Source: Algorimicrobium hallyeonense
Lineage (GTDB): Bacteria > Bacteroidota > Bacteroidia > Flavobacteriales > Flavobacteriaceae
Length of the DNA: 64,000 nt
Direction of reading: 5' to 3'
Assembly (NCBI RefSeq): GCF_042657385.1
Contig: NZ_JBHSLA010000001.1
Span: forward strand, 372,001-436,000
Made by a program: the position numbers and the translations under genes. This document shows, one piece after another, positions 55,117-63,572 of the stretch (position 1 is the first letter of the stretch; the number at the start of each line of letters is the position of its first letter). The notes under the pieces were generated by a model, which saw only the letters and a program-made list of their open reading frames with translations, was not told the DNA's origin and made no database searches.

Positions 55117-55917
55117 ATGCTCAAATTGAAACTATTACCTGTTTTTATACTCCTGTTTGCTGGTTTGCATTCCGGATATTCGCAATTAGGATTTTCACAT
55201 GAAATAGGTGCCATTGTTGGACCTGTTCAGTTTAGATCGGATTTTGGTGTTCGTAATCATGAAGGCACCAACTACGGAAACTCCGGTTTTGGTATTGGTA
55301 TTGTTCACTATATAAATTTTGCCTACAGAGCAGATTGTAACTGTTATTCTACAGACACTTATTTTAATGATCACTTTAAATTACGAAGTGAAATATCTTT
55401 CAATAAAACAAAATTAGATCACCATGGCCAATGGGCAGAAGGTAGTGGCGAAAATGCAGAAAAACTACGAAGACATACTGGTGAAGCAAATAATTTTGAC
55501 ATTGGTATGCAACTGGAATATTTCCCGTTGAGCATTAGAGAATTTCAATCTTTTAGTTACCGATTAGCGCCATTTATAAGTCTTGGTGCTCACTATACCT
55601 CGTATAACCCTAAAGCCTATACTACATATGTTGATCCCGCCACTGGCATAGCAGATAACAATATTCTTAATGCTAATAATTTTTGGGACGCTTGGGAGCC
55701 AGGCTCTATCAATCCCTCTTCAGGAAGTGCTTGGTCCATGGTAACGAGTGTTGGTGTGCGTTACAAATTAACCACATTATCAGATTTAATGCTAGATTTA
55801 CGACTACAAACGTATTTTAGTGACTGGATAGATGGTTTAAATCACCAATTAGAATCCAATAAAAACAACGATTATTTGCTTTGGCTTAACGTTGGATACA
55901 TTTATTATTTAGATTAA
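55117..55917 (+). CDS. Flavobacterial outer-membrane protein (THC0290_0291-like)
   Basis: A 266-residue exported protein with a signal peptide (about 1-22, ending HSGYSQ). The mature chain has the pattern of a small outer-membrane barrel, beginning HEIGAIVGPVQFRSDFG and ending LWLNVGYIYYLD, with a tryptophan- and tyrosine-rich middle and two close cysteines (ADCNCYSTDTYFNDHFK). It resembles a conserved flavobacterial family annotated THC0290_0291, of unknown function. A consensus promoter precedes it and it stands alone. Confidence 0.75.
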   Translation: MLKLKLLPVFILLFAGLHSGYSQLGFSHEIGAIVGPVQFRSDFGVRNHEGTNYGNSGFGIGIVHYINFAYRADCNCYSTDTYFNDHFKLRSEISFNKTKLDHHGQWAEGSGENAEKLRRHTGEANNFDIGMQLEYFPLSIREFQSFSYRLAPFISLGAHYTSYNPKAYTTYVDPATGIADNNILNANNFWDAWEPGSINPSSGSAWSMVTSVGVRYKLTTLSDLMLDLRLQTYFSDWIDGLNHQLESNKNNDYLLWLNVGYIYYLD

Positions 55918-56084
55918 AAAAGAAACCTTCCACCGTCTAAAAAAGCTACCTAAAAGTGTCCAGGTATAGCTAAACGCTATCAAAGTTTTTAAATTTTGAA
56001 ACCCTAATATTTCAACTGCGCTTAATGTGACATTTAAAGTAAAATTTGACATTTTAGATAGCCACTTTCTTTTCTTCTGATTCG

Positions 56085-57224
56085 TTAACCGATAGCCTGT
56101 TTTAAATCGGCAATTAAATCGTCTATATCTTCAATCCCAACACTCAACCTTATTAAGGAGTCTACAACGCCTGTTTTTTCACGTTCTTCTTTCGGAACAC
56201 TCGCATGGGTCATACTAGCCGGGTGTCCAGCCAAGGATTCCACACCACCTAAAGATTCCGCTAAAGTGAAAATTTTCAACTTTTCCACAATTTTTATAGC
56301 GTCTTCATAATTATTCCCTTTCGTGGTAAATGAAATCATAGCGCCAAAATCTTTCATTTGTGTTTTGGCAATCACATGGTTTGGATGATTTTCAAATCCT
56401 GGCCAATACACGTTTTCTATTTTAGCATGTGTGCTTAAATATTCAGCAACCGCACGACCATTTTCACAATGACGTTGCATTCTAATATGCAATGTTTTGA
56501 TACCTCTTAAAACTAAAAAACTATCCTGCGGACCACAAACAGCACCACTGGCATTTTGAATAAAGTATAATTTATCAGCAAGTTCTTTATCTTTTACAGC
56601 CAAAACACCCAATACCACATCACTATGACCACCCAAATATTTGGTTGCAGAATGCATAACAATGTCAGCTCCTAATTCCAATGGCTGCTGTAAATAAGGT
56701 GTAGCAAAGGTATTATCTACTGCTAATAACAAATTATGCTTTTTGGAAATTGCAGCACACGCCTTAATATCAATAATATTCATCATTGGGTTGGTTGGTG
56801 TTTCTAACCAAAGCAGTTTTGTGTTGGCATTCACATAGTTTTCAATTGTATTGGCATTTTTCATATCAACAAAATGAAAAGTAATACCGAATTTCTTAAA
56901 TATAGATGTAAACAATCGATATGACCCACCATATAAATCGTTTGAAGAAATAACCTCATCACCCGGCTCCAACAACTTGATTACGGCATCAATTGCTGCC
57001 AATCCCGAACCAAAAGCCATTCCGTAATTACCATTCTCAATACTAGCAACGGCGTTTTCTAATGCACTCCGGGTTGGGTTCTTACTGCGTGAATATTCAA
57101 ATCCTTTATGTCCTCCAGGCGTGCTTTGTGCATACGTTGTTGTTTGATAGATTGGTGGCATCACGGCACCATAAGCTGGGTCCAGTTTTTGCCCACCGTG
57201 AATTGTTTTGGTATTGAATTTCAT
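56085..57224 (-). CDS. Cystathionine gamma-synthase/gamma-lyase family PLP enzyme
   Basis: A 379-residue Cys/Met-metabolism PLP enzyme. The Schiff-base lysine is Lys195 (HSATKYLGGHSD), with the PLP-phosphate residues YSRSKNPTRSALE near 44-56 and AFGSGLAAIDA near 70. The end LIRLSVGIEDIDDLIADL is typical. Sequence alone does not separate cystathionine gamma-synthase (methionine synthesis) from gamma-lyase (cysteine formation). The 140-bp upstream region shows no recognisable SAM riboswitch. Confidence 0.92.
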   Translation of the reverse strand: MKFNTKTIHGGQKLDPAYGAVMPPIYQTTTYAQSTPGGHKGFEYSRSKNPTRSALENAVASIENGNYGMAFGSGLAAIDAVIKLLEPGDEVISSNDLYGGSYRLFTSIFKKFGITFHFVDMKNANTIENYVNANTKLLWLETPTNPMMNIIDIKACAAISKKHNLLLAVDNTFATPYLQQPLELGADIVMHSATKYLGGHSDVVLGVLAVKDKELADKLYFIQNASGAVCGPQDSFLVLRGIKTLHIRMQRHCENGRAVAEYLSTHAKIENVYWPGFENHPNHVIAKTQMKDFGAMISFTTKGNNYEDAIKIVEKLKIFTLAESLGGVESLAGHPASMTHASVPKEEREKTGVVDSLIRLSVGIEDIDDLIADLKQAIG

Positions 57225-57364
57225 CTTTTATAGTGTTCATTGCAAAGTTTTATTAAATATAAAACTTCATGTATGATTAAATAATATTTTCATAAAGTTA
57301 GGGTTTAATTCGGTGTATTCAAATGCAATAATTATCTTTAATAATTAATTAACGCACTATCTTT

Positions 57365-58078
57365 ATGCAACGCTCAATTGTACTCTTATCTCTTATTTTT
57401 CTTATTTTTTCGTGTGAAGATGAAGAAACAAAAATCACATTTTCAGAAAAAAACTTTACCACCAATCAAAACAAGATTGTTGAAATAAATATACCTCAAG
57501 CAGAAGGCGTTGAAACTGTAAAAAACAACATCAATGCATCTATAGAAGCTATGATTAGTGCAAGTTTAAATTTGGATGAAGATTCGGTTGCAAAAAATAT
57601 GTCCATTTCAGAAAGCATCGACAAATTTAATTCAGAATACGCAAGTTTTAAATCTGAATTTCCTGAAAGTGCTTTAGAATGGGAAGCACAAATTGATGGT
57701 GAAATTATGTATCAATCTGAAGCCGTTATTTCTGTTGTTATTACCAATTATCTCAATACAGGAGGTGCTCATGGCAGCTTGGTTGTTTCGTTTTTAAATT
57801 TTGATGCCTTAACAGGTCAATCACTTAAAAACGAACAATTATTTAACGATATGAATGCCTTTAAAACAGTGGCAGAGGATTATTTTAACGATCAAATAGC
57901 GGACAAAAAAGAACTCTATTTTGAACCTGATAACTTTGTCCTCCCTCAAAATATAGGCTTTAATGATACCGGCGTTATTCTACTTTACAACAGTTATGAA
58001 GTAGCGCCATATTCCACAGGTTTAACCGAATTCACCATTCCTTTTGATGATTTAGTACCATATTTAAATTTTATGTAA
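57365..58078 (+). CDS. DUF3298/DUF4163-type lipoprotein
   Basis: A 237-residue lipoprotein; lipobox LIFSC puts the lipid on Cys17, followed by acidic EDEETK. The C-terminal half matches DUF3298 (NTGGAHGSLVVSFLNFDALTGQSL, GVILLYNSYEVAPYSTGLTEFTIPFDDL), a domain of exported proteins such as RsiV-type lysozyme binders, with a DUF4163-like N-terminal part. No anti-sigma membrane segment is present. Role unknown. A TATCTTTA -7-like element overlaps the start codon, hinting at a leaderless transcript. Confidence 0.82.
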   Translation: MQRSIVLLSLIFLIFSCEDEETKITFSEKNFTTNQNKIVEINIPQAEGVETVKNNINASIEAMISASLNLDEDSVAKNMSISESIDKFNSEYASFKSEFPESALEWEAQIDGEIMYQSEAVISVVITNYLNTGGAHGSLVVSFLNFDALTGQSLKNEQLFNDMNAFKTVAEDYFNDQIADKKELYFEPDNFVLPQNIGFNDTGVILLYNSYEVAPYSTGLTEFTIPFDDLVPYLNFM

Positions 58079-58194
58079 TAAAAGGCTAGATTCACTTTCA
58101 CCTTTACACCCAAACAAAGCGACTGGCTATAATCTTGTTTTTTTCTATAAATGGGATTACTTTGTGCCGTATTCTTAAAACAGCCTTTATATTT

Positions 58195-58548
58195 ATGAAA
58201 AAAGTTTACTTTCTAAAAACCTGCAATACCTGTACACGTATAATTAATAGCATCAATTGGCCTTCTGGCTTTGAGTTTCAAGATATAAAACAGGACGCTA
58301 TAACGGTTAAACAGCTTGAAGCCATGCAGAAACTATCTGGTAGTTATGAAGCACTTTTTAGCAAGCGTGCAAAACTGTATAGCGAAATGGATTTAAAAAA
58401 TGCTAACGTAACCGAAGCTGATTATAAACAATATATTCTAGAACACTATACCTTTTTAAGCCGACCAGTTGTTATTTTTAATGATCAGATTTTTATAGGG
58501 AATTCCAAAAAGACAATAGAAAATTTAAAGGCAGCTTTAATTGAATAA
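58195..58548 (+). CDS. ArsC/Spx-family thioredoxin-fold protein
   Basis: A 117-residue protein with an N-terminal CxxC-type site (KTCNTCTR, Cys10 and Cys13) and the ArsC-family end SRPVVIFNDQIFIGNSKKTIENL. It resembles flavobacterial 'arsenate reductase-like' proteins rather than true ArsC; no ars genes lie nearby, so arsenate reduction is unproven. ATG 58195 (MKKVYFLKT) was chosen over 58135. The stop overlaps the start of the decayed EamA transporter, so the two were formerly an operon. Confidence 0.82.
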   Translation: MKKVYFLKTCNTCTRIINSINWPSGFEFQDIKQDAITVKQLEAMQKLSGSYEALFSKRAKLYSEMDLKNANVTEADYKQYILEHYTFLSRPVVIFNDQIFIGNSKKTIENLKAALIE

Positions 58549-58833
58549 TACACGGGTTATTGCGCTTATTGCCGTTTTCTTGATTCAGGTTATTTATGGT
58601 TTTAACTTCACCTTTACAAAATGATGTCCTAGATGCAGACCATATAAAACCCAATTTTCCCTGCACCATTTAAAGGCATCTGTAGTTAGTTTTTGTATAC
58701 GCAACCTATTATTGCTTACAATTTCGCCATATTAATAGGCAGTAACACCATGAATGTGGTAAAACTTGTAGCTGCAGGATTTATAATTACTAGTGTTTAT
58801 TTAGTAACTAAAAAACCAAAATTAAATATTTAA
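58541..58833 (+). pseudogene. Remnant of an EamA-family transporter (internal deletion and frameshift)
   Basis: Only the two ends of an EamA (DMT superfamily) transporter survive. The N-terminal piece reads NNTRVIALIAVFLIQVIYGF and NFTFTK, then a TGA; a one-base shift continues DVLDADHIKP. After about 70 bp of unrecognisable sequence, the typical last membrane segments follow (YTQPIIAYNFAILIGS, VVKLVAAGFIITSVYLVTKK), ending at TAA 58831. An intact protein would be about 290-300 residues, so most of the gene is deleted. No current start is usable except TTG 58541. The thioesterase gene overlaps its end. Confidence 0.8.
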
Positions 58834-59301
58834 ATGCACGGGCTTTTTGCTTCCTACGCGTGTGTCTTCTTTTGTTAAATACTTGAAATTTTTTGTCTTC
58901 GGAAACGTCTCGGCTTGCTCTAATAACTCCGCAGGTAAATCGACTAATTTTCGTGTTTTTAAATCCATCCAAGCACCAAGCATTTCACAATGTGCTATAT
59001 TTTCGCCTTTATGGTTGTAGAAATTATGGTCGAATTTAAAAAACATACCAGCTTCACTCAATCCAGAAACTTCCAAACTTACCGTTAATGGTTTTCCCAT
59101 AAACACTTCTTTAAAATAATACATGTGTTCATAAAAAACCACTGGACCAATATTAAAATGTGCAAGCTCCTTCATAGAAAACCCTTTTTCAATTAAAAAA
59201 GCCATTCGCGTGTGACTCATAAAATTGGTATATGCACTATTTGCTAAATGTCTGTTGGCATCCACATCGCTCCAACGAATTTCGAATTGTTTGGTATACA
59301 T
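58822..59301 (-). CDS. Acyl-CoA thioesterase (4HBT hotdog fold)
   Basis: A 159-residue single-hotdog protein with the family opening FEIRWSDVDANRHLANSAYTNF, where the Asp in WSDVD is the likely catalytic residue. Relatives hydrolyse acyl-CoA thioesters, including YbgC/FadM-type medium- to long-chain substrates; chain specificity cannot be told. Its 3' end overlaps the EamA pseudogene remnant by 12 bp on the opposite strand. A -7 element lies upstream. Confidence 0.88.
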   Translation of the reverse strand: MYTKQFEIRWSDVDANRHLANSAYTNFMSHTRMAFLIEKGFSMKELAHFNIGPVVFYEHMYYFKEVFMGKPLTVSLEVSGLSEAGMFFKFDHNFYNHKGENIAHCEMLGAWMDLKTRKLVDLPAELLEQAETFPKTKNFKYLTKEDTRVGSKKPVHLNI

Positions 59302-59321
59302 TTTTATAAAAAAATTAGTTA

Positions 59322-59329
59322 CAAAATTA
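59322..59329 (-). promoter_or_regulatory. Predicted -7 element for the thioesterase gene
   Basis: Minus-strand TAATTTTG matches TAnnTTTG, 20 nt upstream of the ATG at 59301. Confidence 0.45.
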
Positions 59330-59389
59330 CATAAATCTACTTGCTACGCATAATATTCGCTCACAGTTTTCTAAACCTTCAGTTTTAAT

Positions 59390-59397
59390 TACCTTTG
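59390..59397 (+). promoter_or_regulatory. Predicted -7 element for yicC-gmk-nadD
   Basis: TACCTTTG matches TAnnTTTG, 20 nt before the yicC ATG at 59418. No TTG at -33. Confidence 0.5.
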
Positions 59398-59417
59398 TGC
59401 AACTTTATTTAAGAATT

Positions 59418-60275
59418 ATGATACATTCAATGACTGGTTATGGGAAATCTGTTTTACAGTTACCAACCAAAAAAGTAACGATTGAAGTAAAATCGTTAAA
59501 TAGTAAAAACCTAGATTTGAATGCCAGAATGCCTTCAATTTACAGAGAAAAAGAATTGAGTTTACGCAAGTTAATTGGTAATCAATTAGAACGTGGTAAG
59601 ATTGATTTCTCTATTTATGTGGAAATGACTGGCGAAGAAACCAGCACACAAATTAACAAACCAGCTGTAAAACAATATATGAAGCAGCTCAAAGAATTGG
59701 TGGATGGTGATGATACGGAACTGCTAAAAATGGCTGTACGTTTTCCAGATGCGTTAAATACCGAACGTGAAGAAATTGATGAAAACGAATGGAACCTTAT
59801 TTTAAATGAAGTAAAAATAGCTTTAAAAAATATTGACACCTATCGTTTGGATGAAGGGAAAGCTCTAGAATTGGATTTTAGAAATCGTGTTCAAAATATC
59901 GCTGATATTTTAGAAGACATTATTGCCATGGATCCAGACCGTATTGAAGGTGTTCGTGAGCGTTTACGCAAAGGTGTTGAAGAATTGAAAGAAAAAGTTG
60001 ACGAAAATAGATTTGAGCAGGAACTAGTTTTCTACATCGAAAAATTTGATATAACGGAAGAAAAAGTGCGCTTAAAAAACCATTTAGATTATTTTATTCA
60101 GGCTTTAGATTCTGACGATTCCAACGGTAAAAAATTAGGATTTATTGGTCAGGAAATGGGTCGTGAAATCAATACCATTGGATCCAAAAGTAATTATGCA
60201 CCTATGCAGAAATTAGTCGTGCAAATGAAAGATGAATTGGAGAAAATAAAAGAACAACTCTTAAACGTACTATAA
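59418..60275 (+). CDS. yicC: YicC family endoribonuclease-type stress protein
   Basis: A 285-residue cytoplasmic protein. The N-terminal YicC domain begins MIHSMTGYGKS and contains SLNSKNLDLNARMPSIYREKE; the C-terminal DUF1732 has the signature GRKLGF-type region (KKLGFIGQEMGREINTIGSKS) and ends in a charged helix. E. coli YicC is an RNase that degrades specific RNAs. An upstream GTG at 59397 lies inside the promoter element, so ATG 59418 is the start. It leads the yicC-gmk-nadD cluster. Confidence 0.93.
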   Translation: MIHSMTGYGKSVLQLPTKKVTIEVKSLNSKNLDLNARMPSIYREKELSLRKLIGNQLERGKIDFSIYVEMTGEETSTQINKPAVKQYMKQLKELVDGDDTELLKMAVRFPDALNTEREEIDENEWNLILNEVKIALKNIDTYRLDEGKALELDFRNRVQNIADILEDIIAMDPDRIEGVRERLRKGVEELKEKVDENRFEQELVFYIEKFDITEEKVRLKNHLDYFIQALDSDDSNGKKLGFIGQEMGREINTIGSKSNYAPMQKLVVQMKDELEKIKEQLLNVL

Positions 60276-60315
60276 TAGATAATCCTTTTCTATCCGTTTT
60301 TAAAATAAAATTACT

Positions 60316-60906
60316 TTGACACAAGAAACCAACAACCATACAGGTAAACTTATTGTATTCTCTGCTCCTTCAGGATCTGGAAAAACCACTATTGTCCGTC
60401 ATCTTTTAGGGTTAGACGCTTTAAATTTGGAGTTTTCTATTTCTGCTACCTCTCGTGAAAAACGCGGTGACGAAATAGACGCTAAAGACTATTATTTTCT
60501 GTCGGCTCAGGAGTTTAAAAACAAAATTAAAGCGAATGAATTTCTTGAATGGGAAGAGGTATATCGTGATAATTTTTATGGCACTTTAAAAACGGAAGTG
60601 GAACGTATTTGGGCGCAAGGCAAACATGTGATTTTTGATATTGACGTCTCTGGCGGTTTACGTATTAAGCGGAAATTCCCAAAGGAAACTCTCGCTGTTT
60701 TTGTAAAACCACCCAGCATTGACGAATTAAAAATTCGACTAAAAAAGCGTAAAACAGAAACAGACGATAAAATAAATATGCGGATTGCTAAAGCATCTGC
60801 AGAATTAGCAACAGCACCCCTTTTTGATGTTATTATTGAAAATGATAACTTGGAAAAAGCATTGGTAGAAGCCGAAAGTTTGGTTTCTAATTTTTTAAAA
60901 TCTTAA
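60316..60906 (+). CDS. gmk: Guanylate kinase, TTG start
   Basis: Phosphorylates GMP to GDP. The 196-residue enzyme has the P-loop at 18-25 (PSGSGKTT), the GMP-binding SATSREKRGDEIDAKDYYF and FLEWEEVYRDNFYGT segments, and the lid RLKKRKTETDDKINMRI. The start is TTG at 60316: no ATG lies before the P-loop in this frame. It sits between yicC (40 bp) and nadD (9 bp). Confidence 0.95.
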   Translation: MTQETNNHTGKLIVFSAPSGSGKTTIVRHLLGLDALNLEFSISATSREKRGDEIDAKDYYFLSAQEFKNKIKANEFLEWEEVYRDNFYGTLKTEVERIWAQGKHVIFDIDVSGGLRIKRKFPKETLAVFVKPPSIDELKIRLKKRKTETDDKINMRIAKASAELATAPLFDVIIENDNLEKALVEAESLVSNFLKS

Positions 60907-60915
60907 ATAAAACCC

Positions 60916-61494
60916 ATGAAAATAGGCTTATACTTCGGAACCTTTAACCCTATTCATATTGGACATCTTATTATTGCCAATCAGCTTGCTGAACAAAGTG
61001 ATTTGGATCAAATTTGGTTAGTTGTTACACCACAAAGTCCGTTTAAAAAGAAACAATCCTTATTAGATAATTACCAACGTTTGGAAATGGTTTTTCGCGC
61101 CACCGAAGAGTATGACAAACTCCAACCAAGCGATATTGAATTTGCATTGCCACAACCCAATTACACGGTAAATACTTTGGCACATTTACAGGAAAAATAT
61201 CCTCATCATGAATTTTCCTTAATTATGGGTGAAGACAATTTAAAAAGCTTTCACAAATGGAAAAACTACCAAGTTATTTTGGATAATCATGATATTTACG
61301 TCTATCCTAGAATTTCTGAAGGCATCATTGAAACCCAATTTGATGGCCATAAACGCATTCATCATATAAATGCGCCTATTATAGAACTATCTTCTACATT
61401 TATCAGGCAATCTATAAAAGACGGAATCAACGTAAAACCCATGTTGCCTCAAACCGTTTGGCAGTATATTGACGAGATGAATTTTTATAAATAA
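60916..61494 (+). CDS. nadD: Nicotinate-nucleotide adenylyltransferase
   Basis: Makes deamido-NAD from nicotinate mononucleotide and ATP. The 192-residue enzyme has the nucleotidyltransferase signature GTFNPIHIGH (8-17), the PQSPFKKK loop, a GEDNLKSFHKWKNY segment and the C-terminal SSTFIRQSI motif. It is the last gene of the yicC-gmk-nadD cluster, converging with the 599-residue gene 14 bp away. Confidence 0.95.
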   Translation: MKIGLYFGTFNPIHIGHLIIANQLAEQSDLDQIWLVVTPQSPFKKKQSLLDNYQRLEMVFRATEEYDKLQPSDIEFALPQPNYTVNTLAHLQEKYPHHEFSLIMGEDNLKSFHKWKNYQVILDNHDIYVYPRISEGIIETQFDGHKRIHHINAPIIELSSTFIRQSIKDGINVKPMLPQTVWQYIDEMNFYK

Positions 61495-61508
61495 ATCCTT
61501 TCAACCAA

Positions 61509-63308
61509 CTATAAAACAGGAATTTCAATACTATTTATAGCCTGCTCATAAACCATAATATCAGCCTGAATTACAGTTGTATTTGGCTCCATCGTTTCCT
61601 TAAACAGCTTTTGATAATAGCCCACACCTTCTAATAAATTAGCTTTAAAGATTGTCCATTTTTTAATTTGCTTCGCGGATAAATCATCTGTAAACATGGC
61701 TATGTCATTCTTTAAATAATCCACATACATTTTCAGCTCTTTTACAAACATATTCGGTCTGTAAGTATCCGATAAAACGGATGTTTTTCCATAAATATGC
61801 TTAACCATTTGTGCCAATGAAACCTCTTTATCGAAATAAGCTAAATTGGGTCCCGGACAAATTACCACACCTTGCTGTTGCCCTTTTATAGGCATATCAT
61901 TTTCCAGATAAGATGCATTGGCAAGACCAACACAAAGACAGGCTTTTTCAGTAATTTTGTTTTTTGTCATTTCAAAAACAGTAGCCGTCAACGTTTCTTT
62001 TTTCGCCTCCAATTCCTCCAATTTTACATCCTGATATTTTTTGGATGCCGTACAAATACCTTCTGGCCCAAACTCTTTACTCAAGGCTAAAAACTTTTTA
62101 GGACAGGAACTTCCCGCTTTGTTGTTATCAATACGGGTTTGCTTATAAAACTCGTTAGAGGTTCCCTTAATGGTATTAAAAGGCACGCCTAATGGCGAAA
62201 TACCGCTTAAATACAAATCGGATTCTTTAGCTTCTGCCAATAACTTGCGTGTTTCGATGTCCACAGATGTAGCTTCTGGAACTAATAAAAATGGACTGCC
62301 CCAACCTACAGAATCTACCTGATAATTGTCAATTAAAAAATCGTGTTCCGCAGCCGTACCAACACCACCTTGAACGGTTATTTTTATATCTAATGGCTTT
62401 TCTGGGATATACAACGCTTTATCTGTTAATGCTTTTACAAAAACGTTATGTGTGTCTTGTATTAGTTCTGATTTTTTGCTTTTAAATTCTTCTAAAATGG
62501 GTCCCAACAAATGCCCGTCTGTAGCAAAGGCATGACCACCACAATTTAAACCAGATTCAATTCGGTATTCAGACACCCAAAGACCCCTTTTAGCTAAAAA
62601 TTTCCCCTGAATTATAGCAGAACGGAAATCGCTTACTTTTAAAATAATTTTCTTTTTAATCTGATTTTTGGCATTGGGATAAAAATCGATGAAATTTTCA
62701 AAATAACTATACAATCTTGGGTTCATACCTGCCGAAAGCACCACAGACGAACTTAAATTACTATTAGCAAAACCGCGAAGTGATGCGTGTGCATCATTAA
62801 ATTCTACTGGTAATTGTTCCGATTTAATAAAGTTTTCTTTATCAATTTTGGTCATGATATTCACATCAATTTCACCAGCCGATAAATGAGAGTCTACATA
62901 GTTTTTAATGCTATCTTTAAGCATCAAACCTTCATCTAACAAATTTGAAAGTCCTTGTTTGATGTTGGACTTATTGGGAAGCATATCTATAAAATTCTCT
63001 AAAGCCGATTTACTTTCTGAAATTTCTTCTTTAAATTTTACAAACTTATTTTTAACAATGGTATCAACCAAGTTTAAATATGCTGTAATACGTTTAGCAC
63101 GATAATCGTCCACCTTTTTAGAAATTTCCTGATAAGGCAGACTAAATTTTTCACTATAAAAAGCGTTCATACGTTCTAAAAGCTCATCGTCAATAATTGA
63201 AATTACAGACGAAATCCCGTATTGCGCCACACGAATAGGGCTATCTATGGTATAGGCTAAACCCATAACAGGAATATGGAAATTATGTGTGTGGTTGGAT
63301 GCTCTCAT
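61509..63308 (-). CDS. Cysteine-rich protein resembling a divergent nitronate monooxygenase (NPD) barrel, function unknown
   Basis: A 599-residue cytoplasmic protein I cannot assign firmly. The start (HIPVMGLAYTIDSPIRVAQY) looks like the first strand of NPD/FabK flavin barrels. GLNCGGHAFATDG (254-265) matches their substrate/flavin loop, and VQGGVGTAAE (312-321) with DSVGWGSPFLLVPE (332-345) matches the FMN-phosphate strand pair. A helical insertion occupies about 60-165. The C-terminal 200 residues hold Cys402, Cys419, Cys457, Cys459 and Cys484 in small motifs (SSCPKK, EGICTAS, KACLCVG, VICPGP), possibly ligands of an iron-sulfur cluster. Monocistronic, with palindromes upstream. Confidence 0.75.
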   Translation of the reverse strand: MRASNHTHNFHIPVMGLAYTIDSPIRVAQYGISSVISIIDDELLERMNAFYSEKFSLPYQEISKKVDDYRAKRITAYLNLVDTIVKNKFVKFKEEISESKSALENFIDMLPNKSNIKQGLSNLLDEGLMLKDSIKNYVDSHLSAGEIDVNIMTKIDKENFIKSEQLPVEFNDAHASLRGFANSNLSSSVVLSAGMNPRLYSYFENFIDFYPNAKNQIKKKIILKVSDFRSAIIQGKFLAKRGLWVSEYRIESGLNCGGHAFATDGHLLGPILEEFKSKKSELIQDTHNVFVKALTDKALYIPEKPLDIKITVQGGVGTAAEHDFLIDNYQVDSVGWGSPFLLVPEATSVDIETRKLLAEAKESDLYLSGISPLGVPFNTIKGTSNEFYKQTRIDNNKAGSSCPKKFLALSKEFGPEGICTASKKYQDVKLEELEAKKETLTATVFEMTKNKITEKACLCVGLANASYLENDMPIKGQQQGVVICPGPNLAYFDKEVSLAQMVKHIYGKTSVLSDTYRPNMFVKELKMYVDYLKNDIAMFTDDLSAKQIKKWTIFKANLLEGVGYYQKLFKETMEPNTTVIQADIMVYEQAINSIEIPVL

Positions 63309-63367
63309 GATGTGTATTTTAAAAAATAATTAAGCCGCAAAAGTGCTAAATGTAAACTTCCTAAAAG

Positions 63368-63381
63368 ATGATAAATATCAT
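63368..63381. promoter_or_regulatory. 14-bp palindrome upstream of the cysteine-rich protein gene
   Basis: ATGATA-AA-TATCAT is a perfect palindrome apart from the central AA, 60 bp upstream of the gene starting at 63308. Near-symmetrical CTAAAAG and CTTTTAG flank it. It could be an operator. Confidence 0.35.
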
Positions 63382-63430
63382 ACCTTTTAGTCTTTTATTA
63401 TTTTAGATTAGAAAATTTTAAAAACAATTG

Positions 63431-63444
63431 TTGATATACGTCAA
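63431..63444. promoter_or_regulatory. FNR/Crp-like box
   Basis: TTGATATACGTCAA matches the FNR/Crp-type consensus TTGAT-N4-ATCAA with one mismatch. It lies between the cysteine-rich protein gene and the phosphotransferase gene and could serve either. Confidence 0.35.
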
Positions 63445-63572
63445 GCCTTTACCTTTCTGCATTTATCTTTTCAGAAGAAATATGTACACCAATAGGTTTT
63501 AATTATTACTTTTAAAAACTGTAACATGTACCTATCTATTTCATGTTCTGCAATCTGCCATAAAACCACCGC

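Noticed and set aside
55918..56084. Insertion sequence remnant or small gene in the gap after the THC0290_0291-like gene
   Set aside because: No inverted repeats, target duplication or transposase fragment could be found; it looks like plain intergenic DNA.
57225..57364. SAM riboswitch before the cystathionine synthase/lyase gene
   Set aside because: The region is AT-rich with no recognisable stem pattern of SAM-I or SAM-II.
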